Shown here piece by piece: positions 1 through 9,006 of a DNA stretch of 14,715 bases. This stretch comes from Ignavibacteria bacterium UBA4661. Its GTDB lineage: Bacteria; Bacteroidota; Ignavibacteria; Kapaibacteriales; UBA4661. Position 1 is the first letter of the stretch; every line of letters starts with the position of its first letter. Under the pieces are notes generated by a model. It was not told the origin of the DNA. It ran no database searches and saw only the letters and a program-made list of their open reading frames with translations. The translations under genes and the position numbers were made by a program. The stretch lies in assembly GCA_002405405.1 (NCBI GenBank), contig DHLT01000296.1, positions 1 through 14,715 on the forward strand, written 5' to 3'.

Positions 1-374
1 CATCGTTCAAACTTGGGTACTTTCTCATAGAGTATATCGAGATTTGATTTTGAGATTTGTACAATCTCTGAATCTTCCAGTGCATCAATGTAGTAGGTCG
101 CCGGACTTTGCGTAAGAAAACTGTGTAGATCGCCCACCCACCAATCCTCAAATCCAAACATGACGATATGCTCAAAACCATTGTCGTCGACCGTATACGT
201 TCGCAAACTAGCCTTGGTGATAAAGTTTTCGGGTCTACAAATTTCCCCCTCTTTTAGTAAGAACTCTCTCCGTTTCAGTTACCTTTTTTGCCGAAGAGAC
301 AGAAAGAAATCGGTTTCGGCTGCATCAAGTTGAATATGCCGATGAATGTTCTGTAGAATTAAGTCTGTATCCAT
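1..374 (-). pseudogene. Crp/Fnr-family transcriptional regulator, 5' part, interrupted by an in-frame TAA
   Basis: Reading the minus strand from ATG 374-372 gives 31 residues (MDTDLILQNI...FLSLRQKR), then a TAA at 281-279. The same frame stays open for 92 more codons to the window edge. The part after the stop (LKRREFLLKEGEICR, then TYTVDDNGFEHIVMFG, WWVGDLHSFL, YYIDALEDSEIVQISKSNL) is a recognisable cyclic-nucleotide-binding beta-roll of the Crp/Fnr regulators common in Bacteroidota. The DNA-binding helix-turn-helix would lie beyond the edge. Both parts are in one frame, so this is a nonsense codon, not a frameshift; AAA (Lys) to TAA would explain it and would restore a family-like RKLKRR stretch. 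No ATG follows the stop nearby, so re-initiation looks poor. It is either a recent pseudogene or a base error in the assembly. TAA is the normal stop of neighbouring genes, so recoding is unlikely. Confidence 0.75.
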
Positions 375-436
375 AGTGTTTCAGAAATATGATGTAGCTA
401 TAAAATTATCTTGGATAAAAGAATTCTCAAAACAAC

Positions 437-473
437 AGCCCTCTATGCAATGTTCTACGGAGCAGAGAGGGCT
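437..473 (-). terminator. Hairpin terminator of the SRPBCC gene (family member H1)
   Basis: Inverted repeat with arms 437-444 and 466-473 (AGCCCTCT/AGAGGGCT), one mismatch, then three more pairs (446-448 with 462-464) closing a 13-nt loop at 449-461. On the minus strand it is followed by GTTGTTTTG. It lies about 44 nt beyond the SRPBCC stop codon and before the Crp-like gene. Stem length, loop size and loop sequence match the hairpins at 1996-2029 and 3078-3120. Confidence 0.65.
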
Positions 474-516
474 TAATGTATCAATGTAAACGCTACATCA
501 GGCATGGATTTGGGGA

Positions 517-1008
517 TTATTCGCCGAGCGTCTGTTTCAGATTATGCATATACTCCTCCATGATCTTGTCAAGATCAACAGCAATCAAGCTAAAGACTCT
601 AAAAAATGGATTTTCAATAACAATCACTTCTGTGAATGTGACTGTTGTTCCTGTGGGCGTTTGCTCAAATGTACCGACCCAAGAGCCATTGAAATCTTTG
701 GGTTCTATGATTTCAATTTCAAAAAGTGAAGGTTCAACTTTTCGTTTGATTTTGAAGGTCAGCGGTGTGCCTTTTTGCGGAATCTCTGTCCACATGCTTT
801 CATCAATCACTTTGATTTCGCGTACATCATTGCGCCACGAGGCTTGATGGGCAAAGTCTGTTACCACCTGATAAATTCTTTGAGCTGAACTTCTGAACTC
901 TGCTTGCTTGACGAAGCGGCGCTGTTTTGGAAGGAAAAGTCCAATAACAAATGTCAAGGCAATAATTACGACGACAGATACAATGGCAATTTTCATACTC
1001 TTTACCAT
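517..1008 (-). CDS. Membrane-anchored SRPBCC (polyketide cyclase/START-like) protein
   Basis: The protein has 163 residues. Residues 6-26 form one hydrophobic helix, probably an N-terminal membrane anchor or uncleaved signal. Residues 34-160 read as an SRPBCC fold: an initial strand (FVKQAEFRSS), a helix with IYQVVTDFAHQASWRNDV, curved strands (PLTFKIKRK, SLFEIEIIEP, GSWVGTFEQT, GTTVTFTEVIVIE) and a long final helix near 145-160. This fold makes a deep hydrophobic pocket that binds lipids or other apolar ligands; the ligand cannot be told from sequence. A second ATG at 996 (MKIAIV) is an alternative start with slightly more purine before it. It lies 74 bp behind the AraC/GyrI-type regulator on the same strand, so the two may be co-transcribed and the regulator may respond to the same small molecule (inference). 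A hairpin terminator follows. Confidence 0.75.
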   Translation of the reverse strand: MVKSMKIAIVSVVVIIALTFVIGLFLPKQRRFVKQAEFRSSAQRIYQVVTDFAHQASWRNDVREIKVIDESMWTEIPQKGTPLTFKIKRKVEPSLFEIEIIEPKDFNGSWVGTFEQTPTGTTVTFTEVIVIENPFFRVFSLIAVDLDKIMEEYMHNLKQTLGE

Positions 1009-1082
1009 TTGTTGAGTTTATAGAGGGGTTAATTATCGTTCAAAATTATCCTCGTACTCATTGCTGTATTTGACGTTTCTTG

Positions 1083-1949
1083 CTATTTGATAGGTACACA
1101 AAAATCCGTTACATAGTTTTCAGGTTTGTACCATGGTGGTGATTGTATGTACCATTCTAATGCCGGTTTATCAGCCAATTCCCAGTTTCTTTCAAAAAGA
1201 CAAACACTATAGATGTAGTCATACACCATAGGAAAATTATCATAGGCACCTTTGTATCTGAAAATGGCAAATTTTCCGCCTTCAATTTTCTTATAACCAA
1301 TTTCACCTACAGGTTTGACTTCTTTACGGACAACAACACAAGCATCAAAGCGTACTTTTTCTTCGTCTGTCAAGTCAGGATTGTCATGAACAATACCCAA
1401 GGTTGTAGGTTTTAATTTTAACACAAATTGTTTTCCTGCCCACAGCATGAGTCGTTGAAATGAATGTTCAACTCGGTCATACGATCCTGTGTGCCGAATA
1501 TATGCCAAGTGCAGATCAGGCAAATACCTTATAGTTGGTTCTTCAGTGTGTAGTGTTTCTAAGTTTATGTTGTTACTCAAATAATTCGATTGCTTTGTTG
1601 CAGTAATTTGGCGGACGGTTTCTCGATATTCTTGTGGTGTGCATTGAAAGTACTTTTTGAAAGCTCTTGTAAAGGTTTCGTGATTTTCATAACCATTGTC
1701 AAAAGCAATTTGTCCTATGCTATCCTGTGAATGTTGTAATCGTAGAGCAGATCTTTCAATTTTTAATCTGAGTACAAAATCCTTGACGGTTTCACCCGTC
1801 AAAGACTTGAAAACTCGGTGAAAATGAAATTCTGAGAGATATGCTTCACGGGCAATCTCTTTCAAGAGAATTTTCTTATACAGATTGTTTTCTATGAATT
1901 GAAGTGCTCTAGTCAGACTTTCAAGATGTGCTTCCGTCGTTTTCTTCAT
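1083..1949 (-). CDS. AraC-family transcriptional regulator with GyrI-like effector-binding domain
   Basis: The protein has 288 residues in two clear parts. Residues about 10-110 are an AraC DNA-binding domain with two helix-turn-helix units: LKEIAREAYLSEFHFHRVFKSLTGETVKDFVLRLKIERS and the signature region IGQIAFDNGYENHETFTRAFKKYFQCTPQEYR, given here as landmarks around residues 29-67 and 78-109. Residues about 136-287 are a GyrI-like (BacR/Rob-type) small-molecule binding domain, with RYLPDLHLAYIRHTGSY at its start, GIVHDNPD in the middle and EGGKFAIFRYKGAYDN near the end. Family members sense drugs or hydrophobic compounds and activate efflux or detoxification genes. The start ATG is the first in frame and leaves the HTH complete. 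It precedes the SRPBCC gene by 74 bp on the same strand, the likeliest local target. The specific effector is unknown. Confidence 0.88.
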   Translation of the reverse strand: MKKTTEAHLESLTRALQFIENNLYKKILLKEIAREAYLSEFHFHRVFKSLTGETVKDFVLRLKIERSALRLQHSQDSIGQIAFDNGYENHETFTRAFKKYFQCTPQEYRETVRQITATKQSNYLSNNINLETLHTEEPTIRYLPDLHLAYIRHTGSYDRVEHSFQRLMLWAGKQFVLKLKPTTLGIVHDNPDLTDEEKVRFDACVVVRKEVKPVGEIGYKKIEGGKFAIFRYKGAYDNFPMVYDYIYSVCLFERNWELADKPALEWYIQSPPWYKPENYVTDFCVPIK

Positions 1950-1989
1950 GTGATGTCTATGACACAGTTTGCAGGTTGCGGCTCAAATT

Positions 1990-2029
1990 AAAAAACCTGC
2001 ATGCAAGAATCTACAAGGTATGCAGGGCT
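1990..2029 (-). terminator. Rho-independent terminator of the GNAT gene (family member H2)
   Basis: Arms 1996-2004 and 2018-2026 pair over 9 bp (one G-U) around a 13-nt loop at 2005-2017. On the minus strand the stem is followed directly by TTTTTT (1995-1990) and then AATTTG. It sits 26 nt past the GNAT stop codon and before the AraC gene, so it should separate the two units. This is a textbook terminator. Confidence 0.85.
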
Positions 2030-2054
2030 TTGGCTTAGTATAAGTACTATTGCA

Positions 2055-2492
2055 CTAGAGTTCCTTAATGAAACAAACAATGCGTTCTACTTCAACAAAA
2101 CCAACGCTTTTATGAAACTCTATACTTGCGGTATTAGAGAGATCGGTGTCGGAGGCAATTTGACGCAAGCCCATTGTTTTAGCCCACTCTTCGGCAATAT
2201 TCATGAGCATTTTTGCGATACCGCGTTTTTGATAATTAGGTTTGACAAAAACGGCTTCGACATACGCTATCGGTAGTGCAGTGGAGCCTTCAACATAGTC
2301 ATGACGAATACTTACATGAATAAATGCAATATAGATTCCTTGGTCTTGCACGAGGTAGCATATCGCAGTTTCTGAACCAATGATGTTTTGATAGGTTTCC
2401 AATTCTTCATCAAATGAGCAATCTTCCCATAATTCCAAAACAAGTTCCATGAGGGGACTGAGATTATCAGTTGAGAGTATTTCTATTTCCAT
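2055..2492 (-). CDS. GNAT acetyltransferase closely resembling AAC(6')-I aminoglycoside 6'-N-acetyltransferases
   Basis: The protein has 145 residues, the normal length for AAC(6')-I enzymes, which use acetyl-CoA to acetylate the 6'-amino group of aminoglycosides. Family-like marks along the whole chain are LWED near 21-24; SIRHDYVEG at 61-69 (the enterobacterial AAC(6')-Iaa type has SIRHDYVNG here); YVEAVFVKPNYQKRGIAKML at 78-97, with the acetyl-CoA loop Q88-K-R-G91-I-A93; EEWAKTMG near 101-108; IASDTDLSNTAS at 112-123; and HKSVGFVEVERIVCF at 127-141. The match is stronger than the usual generic GNAT similarity. The substrate is still an inference: chromosomal relatives can be weak or housekeeping acetyltransferases. 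It follows the DUF2975 gene by 24 bp on the same strand, probably one transcript, and ends in a strong terminator. No Shine-Dalgarno sequence is visible. Confidence 0.8.
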   Translation of the reverse strand: MEIEILSTDNLSPLMELVLELWEDCSFDEELETYQNIIGSETAICYLVQDQGIYIAFIHVSIRHDYVEGSTALPIAYVEAVFVKPNYQKRGIAKMLMNIAEEWAKTMGLRQIASDTDLSNTASIEFHKSVGFVEVERIVCFIKEL

Positions 2493-2516
2493 GGTGTTGA
2501 CGTAATGAATAGTGCG

Positions 2517-3002
2517 TTACTCATGATGGGGTTGCATATCAATGGCATTATGCTGAATTTTTTCGAGGATCGCCATCACCGTTGCAACAATGATACAAAC
2601 GAAAATACCGATGATGCACAGGGCAAGAAAACCCGCAGGATCATCTTCGCGATGATGATATATCCTGATGTATAGTCCTGCTATCACAATACACACGCTG
2701 AGTATGATAGCACAATGCTTGATACCCTTGATGGCTCTCACAGAGCTTGTCGAAAAGACTGTATTTTGTCTGATATAGCTAAGCCATGTGAACCCCTTGT
2801 ACAGCGCAACAAAGAATGCAAGGGAAGAAGTATAAACATAGATAATCAATGGATCGGCGTAGATGGAAACAAGAGATAAGGTCTTCGCTCTACCCTCAGT
2901 CAGGGGAAGCCATAACATGGTCGTTAGCGCTACCATGCCGATGAGTACAAGAACGACTTGCAGGAAGATCGTTTGAAGCAGTATTGGGGTGATTTTTTTC
3001 AT
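2517..3002 (-). CDS. DUF2975-family membrane protein
   Basis: The protein has 161 residues with four hydrophobic segments at about 8-33, 45-70, 95-114 and 123-146, so it is an inner-membrane protein. The family marks are FVALYKGFTWLSYIRQNTVFSTSSVRAIKGIKHCAI-like text around residues 64-99 and the end helix VMAILEKIQHNAIDM at about 142-156. The function of DUF2975 is not known. In many genomes it is followed by a small XRE-type helix-turn-helix gene; here the next gene, 24 bp away, is the AAC(6')-like acetyltransferase and no small HTH gene fits in between. A 6-2-6 inverted repeat sits just before the start codon. The C-terminus (QPHHE) is polar and likely cytoplasmic. Confidence 0.78.
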   Translation of the reverse strand: MKKITPILLQTIFLQVVLVLIGMVALTTMLWLPLTEGRAKTLSLVSIYADPLIIYVYTSSLAFFVALYKGFTWLSYIRQNTVFSTSSVRAIKGIKHCAIILSVCIVIAGLYIRIYHHREDDPAGFLALCIIGIFVCIIVATVMAILEKIQHNAIDMQPHHE

Positions 3003-3007
3003 GAAGG

Positions 3008-3021
3008 TTGAAGAACTTCAA
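3008..3021. promoter_or_regulatory. Inverted repeat just upstream of the DUF2975 start
   Basis: TTGAAG-AA-CTTCAA, perfect 6-bp arms with a 2-bp centre, placed 6 to 19 bases before the ATG at 3002 where the ribosome would bind. It could be a repressor operator or a small translation-blocking hairpin. No protein partner can be named, and short dyads like this arise by chance. Confidence 0.3.
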
Positions 3022-3077
3022 TGCTATCTTTGATGTAGCATGTCTAGCTGACATCCTGCAAACTACCTCAAAAATAC

Positions 3078-3120
3078 AAAAGCCCTGCACGCAAGATATT
3101 ATGAGGCGTGCAGGGCTTTT
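3078..3120 (-). terminator. Terminator of katG (family member H3)
   Basis: Arms 3078-3092 and 3106-3120 pair perfectly over 15 bp (core AGCCCTGCACGC) around a 13-nt loop at 3093-3105. It starts 17 nt past the katG stop. In the minus-strand transcript the stem ends in TTTT and continues GTATTTTTG. The plus strand also ends in T-rich sequence, so it could work in both directions. It insulates DUF2975 from katG read-through. Confidence 0.88.
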
Positions 3121-3136
3121 TGCTTTTCACAAAAAC

Positions 3137-5386
<2,250 letters not shown>

Positions 5387-5428
5387 TTAGTGAAGACATG
5401 AACTACAATTCGATGCAAATATCAAGCA

Positions 5429-5453
5429 TTTTTATCATAAATTCAGATAAAAA
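5429..5453. promoter_or_regulatory. Inverted repeat in the katG-oxyR divergent region
   Basis: TTTTTATC (5429-5436) and GATAAAAA (5446-5453) are perfect 8-bp arms around a 9-bp spacer. It lies about 60-85 bp before the katG start and 34-58 bp before the oxyR ATG, within the promoter zone of both. The right arm overlaps the degenerate first quarter of the OxyR-like site. It may be a second operator or simply AT-rich promoter sequence. Confidence 0.4.
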
Positions 5454-5482
5454 TATCTATGTCAATCATTGATAACATCTAT
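5446..5482. promoter_or_regulatory. Candidate OxyR operator between katG and oxyR
   Basis: The classical OxyR site is four tetrads with 7-bp gaps (ATAG, CTAT, ATAG, CTAT). Here the spacing is exact: GATA at 5446-5449 (poor), CTAT at 5457-5460 (exact), ATTG at 5468-5471 (three of four) and CTAT at 5479-5482 (exact). The second half-site spacer, ATAACAT, also keeps the T and A found at fixed places in the consensus. The site ends 4 bp before the oxyR ATG, as expected for autorepression, and is upstream of katG as expected for activation. Judged by eye, without a score. Confidence 0.6.
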
Positions 5483-5486
5483 AGCT

Positions 5487-6425
5487 ATGAACCTTCAGCA
5501 GTGTGAGTACCTTATTGCGGTAGATCGATTTAAAAACTTCACGAAAGCCGCGGAATGTTGCCATGTTACACAGGCAACATTAAGTGCTATGGTGAAAAAA
5601 TTAGAGGAAGAATTGGATTGTGTCCTCTTTGATCGTAAATCACATCCGGTGGTAACCACTGATATTGGACAAGCGATCGTCGATGAGTGTAAAGCCATTG
5701 TTGCACACTATCGACAAATTCAAGAGAAGGCAAAACGACACAATAGCGTGATTGAAGGTAAAGTAAAGCTTGGTGTTATTCCCACTATTGCAGGTTCGCT
5801 TCTACCTCGAATCCTGAAATCTTTGTTAGAGCGATATCCACGACTTCACATTGAAATTGTGGAAACTACAACGCAGAATATCATCACATTGTTAAAAGAT
5901 GGTATGCTTGATGCGGGTATTATTGCCACACCGCTGACAGAGGAAGCCATGGAGGAAAAAATTTTGTATTACGAAGCACTCATGTTATATGGTGAAGTCG
6001 ATAAGCAGATGAAGTATATTTTGCCCGAGGAAATTCAACGTCATAAGGTTTGGCTTTTGGAAGAAGGTCATTGTTTGCGTGAACAATTTGTTCGATTGTG
6101 TGCTTTGCGTAAAAAAGATATCCACCCGCATAATTTGACCTTTCATGCACAATCATTTGAAACACTGCTCAGTATGGTTGATGAATTCGGAGGTATTACA
6201 TTAATACCGGAGTTGTATTATCAGACCCTTTCCAATGAAAAGCAAAGCAAGGTGAGTATCTTCAAAGTTCCTATTCCTGTACGAGAAGTAACAATGGTTT
6301 ATTATCGTCCGTATGCTAAAGAGCGTAGCATTGCTGCGATTGCAGAGCATATAAATGTGGTTATCACTCCTGAACTGATATCAAATAAACACTCGAATGC
6401 AGAGCTCATGATTGCACGGGTGTAG
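5487..6425 (+). CDS. oxyR: Hydrogen-peroxide-sensing LysR-family regulator OxyR
   Basis: The protein has 312 residues from ATG 5487. Residues 1-60 are the LysR winged helix-turn-helix (MNLQQCEYLIAV, FTKAAECCHVTQATLSAMVKKLEEEL, LFDRKSHPV), and about 91-300 the periplasmic-binding-protein-like sensor domain. The OxyR redox pair is present: C196 in EEGHCLREQ and C205 in VRLCALR, nine residues apart as in E. coli C199/C208. Peroxide is expected to form this disulfide and switch the tetramer on DNA. Further OxyR marks are SFETLLSMVDEFGGITLIPEL. A TTG at 5469 would add six residues, but the ATG gives the standard LysR N-terminus and leaves the operator outside the gene. No Shine-Dalgarno sequence is visible. 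It is divergent from katG, its expected target. Confidence 0.95.
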   Translation: MNLQQCEYLIAVDRFKNFTKAAECCHVTQATLSAMVKKLEEELDCVLFDRKSHPVVTTDIGQAIVDECKAIVAHYRQIQEKAKRHNSVIEGKVKLGVIPTIAGSLLPRILKSLLERYPRLHIEIVETTTQNIITLLKDGMLDAGIIATPLTEEAMEEKILYYEALMLYGEVDKQMKYILPEEIQRHKVWLLEEGHCLREQFVRLCALRKKDIHPHNLTFHAQSFETLLSMVDEFGGITLIPELYYQTLSNEKQSKVSIFKVPIPVREVTMVYYRPYAKERSIAAIAEHINVVITPELISNKHSNAELMIARV

Positions 6426-6440
6426 AGTAGAGACGAGCAA

Positions 6441-6485
6441 AAAACACACCGAGCACCGAGTCGCTGTTGAAGGGGGTACTCGGCG
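6441..6485 (-). terminator. Weak hairpin between oxyR and the DUF5916 gene
   Basis: CCGAGT (6456-6461) pairs with ACTCGG (6478-6483), a 6-bp stem with a 16-nt loop. On the minus strand it is followed within about 10 nt by TTTTTT, and lies about 37 nt past the DUF5916 stop. A 7-bp direct repeat CACCGAG overlaps the region. The stem is short, so this is a tentative terminator for the convergent gene pair. Confidence 0.35.
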
Positions 6486-6521
6486 AACCATGTGGATGGT
6501 ATAAATGAGCAGGAGCAGATA

Positions 6522-8792
6522 TCAGGTATTAAACCAATACACAAGCTTCATCACGACACCGCGATTTTTGATGCCAAACAAGTTAGAGTTATAGTTGTCG
6601 GTGTATACCAAGAACAAGTCCGACATGGGTGCAAATCGCCATTGTAAGCGACTATTCAGATTAACATTCTGTGCTTGCCCATTGTATTGGAAAAATGTCG
6701 TGAAGAAAAGATTGGTAGCCGGGGTAAAATTGATACCGGCTTGCACCAAAGTAAAATCGGCAGAATTGTACGGTGCAGGCATTGCAATCGATGTGTGTTC
6801 GACTGAAACATCAATAGTGCCAAGCGGTTGAATCCGTGCACCGATTGATGCACTCAGTACGGTGTTATGTCCGACGAAATATGAGCCTAAATCCGTATTA
6901 ACATTGAAATACACGACTTTTCGGCGGTCACTTCCATAACCAAAGCCATACCGCCAAAACTCATAATTGCCGATTGGCAAGGGCGTTTGTCCTAAACCTG
7001 TAACATCAAAGGGGAAATAGAGTCGCGTAAACGAACGTCCACCCCATATCCATACTGCCGATGTATTCGTAAAACCAATTTCATAATTGGCATACGTATT
7101 CATATCAAGAAGCTCAAAATTGCGAGTGAGATACGCATCTTCTGAGATAGTAAAGCCATGTGACACAACTGTTTCTCCGTTAGTCCACCAGCGATAGCCA
7201 CCTTCAGGCTGAATGCGGATGACATCGTTACGCGGGACAAATCCGACTTCAGGATTATAGTTCTGTCCAATGTATTCATGATTCCAATTGAGATTCAAAT
7301 TCTGTGTGTTGTAGCCAAGCCAGCCGGCGGTAGCAAATTGTCCGGGTTGATTGTTAGGCGTAAAAAGTTGATGATAAAATAGTTTACCACGCCATAGGTT
7401 GTTATCGGAAAAGAAATTGAAATCAGCACCGAGAGTGCGGTTGTAATCATTGCCTGCGACGCCACCAAAATCCCTTCCTTGTCGATTCACAAAGATTGCT
7501 CCGATGTTCGATTGCTTAAATACACGGCGTTGTAAAGCTGCCACCGTGTAGTTCTGCGTACTTGCATTAAGTTCGGTATTACTGGAGGTTGTCATATTCA
7601 TCAAGCCGACACGCCAATCTTCGTCTACATTGCCGCTGAGGCGTACCCCAAATGGAATTGTTAGCGCACGACCATTTTTTAAGCCAATTTGCCGTGAAAA
7701 AAATGGACGAATCCTGCTAAAACCGAACTGAGAAAACAGATCACTGTTCTCAATAAAAAACTGTCGCCGCTCAGGGAAGAAAATACTGAATCGCTCAAGG
7801 TTGGTAATCTGGCGATCAACATCGGCATTAGAAAAATCAGGGTTGACAGTAACATCAAGATTGAGCGATGATGTTACAGCATACTTGAGATCGCCTCCGA
7901 CACCACCGGTAAACTGTGTCGGTGTTTCATTACGGTAGTTTTTTGTCATTGTACCGGCAAGGTAAGGTATGACGGATAAATTCAATCCGGTACTACCGGG
8001 AGGCACATCCCATTCCAAAACGCCGGGTTGAGCTAGCGAACTTTCACCAAAATTGACCGGAAATCTTGTCCATGTGGAGGACTCATTATTTTTCCACGAA
8101 TGTCGCCAGAAATTGATTCGCCATTCTTTTACATTCGGTGCAAAGCGTAAAGTTGAGTAAGGGATGGCAATTTCTGCTGTCCAGCGATCTGTGCCAACTT
8201 TAGTTGCCGCAAACCATTTGTTATCCCAAGACCAATCGATTTGTCCCCAGAATGCTGATGTCCCCCCCATCAAACCTTCGCGTTGTGCACCTACCGGAGT
8301 AACACCAAACACAAAAGCACTATTACGCGCGCCTATCGGATCGATAACAAATGTTATACCATCACTTTCGTTACCGGAATAATCCCGGCGAAGGGATGCC
8401 GTATAGTAATCATGGGCATTATTATCATAGCATGTTATAAAGAGATAAATAGCTTTATCATCATACAAGGCACGGACTTCCGTCTTGACCTTTGCGGGAA
8501 GAGAATCGATAGGGAAATGACCGGAAAAATCCCCAATCGGCTTAGCTTTTTGCCATGCCTGTTCATCGGGAATACCGTCCAGCCGAACCTCGCTCTCTGC
8601 TCGAGTGATACCTAAACGGTATGCATCAAAAGGATTGGTTACTGCATCTTTCGTTTGGGCTGACAATGGTGCGACAGACCACTGCATAGCAAGAATGGTG
8701 CATAGAGTAAGAACAAAGGTCACCGCTATGTTGTGATGTCGGATGCTCTGTTTGTGACTAAGTAAGGTATAGCGGGTATCGTTTAGTTGCAT
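6522..8792 (-). CDS. DUF5916 outer-membrane protein with CBM9-like N-terminal domain
   Basis: The protein has 756 residues. A hydrophobic stretch at about 22-38 and LSA|Q near residue 45 suggest a signal peptide cut by signal peptidase I after a long polar start. Residues about 67-250 look like a carbohydrate-binding family 9-type sandwich (VRLDGIPDEQAWQKA, ALYDDKAIYLFI, SDGITFVIDPIG, WTAEIAIPYSTLRF). From about 265 comes DUF5916, with NPDFSNADVDRQ and FFPERRQFFIEN at about 317-349. The remainder shows alternating aromatic strands ending in VVMKLVYWFNT, the usual last strand of an outer-membrane beta-barrel. Members are common in Bacteroidota and Gemmatimonadota; no enzymatic role is established, and sugar or peptide binding at the surface is a guess. 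It is transcribed away from the hsp20 genes across a 355-bp shared upstream region. Confidence 0.85.
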   Translation of the reverse strand: MQLNDTRYTLLSHKQSIRHHNIAVTFVLTLCTILAMQWSVAPLSAQTKDAVTNPFDAYRLGITRAESEVRLDGIPDEQAWQKAKPIGDFSGHFPIDSLPAKVKTEVRALYDDKAIYLFITCYDNNAHDYYTASLRRDYSGNESDGITFVIDPIGARNSAFVFGVTPVGAQREGLMGGTSAFWGQIDWSWDNKWFAATKVGTDRWTAEIAIPYSTLRFAPNVKEWRINFWRHSWKNNESSTWTRFPVNFGESSLAQPGVLEWDVPPGSTGLNLSVIPYLAGTMTKNYRNETPTQFTGGVGGDLKYAVTSSLNLDVTVNPDFSNADVDRQITNLERFSIFFPERRQFFIENSDLFSQFGFSRIRPFFSRQIGLKNGRALTIPFGVRLSGNVDEDWRVGLMNMTTSSNTELNASTQNYTVAALQRRVFKQSNIGAIFVNRQGRDFGGVAGNDYNRTLGADFNFFSDNNLWRGKLFYHQLFTPNNQPGQFATAGWLGYNTQNLNLNWNHEYIGQNYNPEVGFVPRNDVIRIQPEGGYRWWTNGETVVSHGFTISEDAYLTRNFELLDMNTYANYEIGFTNTSAVWIWGGRSFTRLYFPFDVTGLGQTPLPIGNYEFWRYGFGYGSDRRKVVYFNVNTDLGSYFVGHNTVLSASIGARIQPLGTIDVSVEHTSIAMPAPYNSADFTLVQAGINFTPATNLFFTTFFQYNGQAQNVNLNSRLQWRFAPMSDLFLVYTDNYNSNLFGIKNRGVVMKLVYWFNT

Positions 8793-8918
8793 GGCGCACG
8801 CTCAAGAAATGATTGAAATATTGCTTGTCTACGAAATGACTCGTACAAAGTTGCGGTTGTGATGGAGGAGACGATGTATTGTGGTGTTAATGTCTCGTTA
8901 ATATAATTCTCTTATTTC

Positions 8919-8944
8919 TGTCATTTTGACACGACATAATGGCA
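8919..8944. promoter_or_regulatory. Two abutting TGNCA-N3-TGNCA dyads upstream of hsp20
   Basis: Site A at 8919-8931 is a perfect inverted repeat, TGTCA-TTT-TGACA. Site B at 8932-8944 follows without a gap and reads CGACA-TAA-TGGCA, one base off the pattern. They lie 204-229 bp before the hsp20 start. Tandem dyads of this kind usually bind a dimeric regulator; which one is unknown here. Confidence 0.5.
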
Positions 8945-8993
8945 GGTGGTTCTGCGAGATTGACATGAGTATAGAGCCATTTTGCATGAATTC

Positions 8994-9006
8994 TGTCATT
9001 ATGGCA
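8994..9006. promoter_or_regulatory. Third TGNCA-N3-TGNCA dyad upstream of hsp20
   Basis: TGTCA-TTA-TGGCA fits the same pattern as sites A and B and lies 142-154 bp before the hsp20 ATG. Apart from one N position (T/G) its arms are symmetric. A decayed copy (AGCCA-TTT-TGCAT) lies just before it near 8975-8987. I found no other copies elsewhere in the window. Confidence 0.5.

Noticed and set aside
279..281. Stop-codon recoding or selenocysteine/pyrrolysine-type readthrough at the TAA in the Crp-like gene
   Set aside because: TAA is not a known recoded codon for those systems, and TAA ends neighbouring genes normally. A mutation or base error is simpler.
5469..5486. Upstream TTG start for OxyR
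   Set aside because: It would add six residues not seen in LysR regulators and place the gene start inside the OxyR-like operator. ATG 5487 gives the standard N-terminus.
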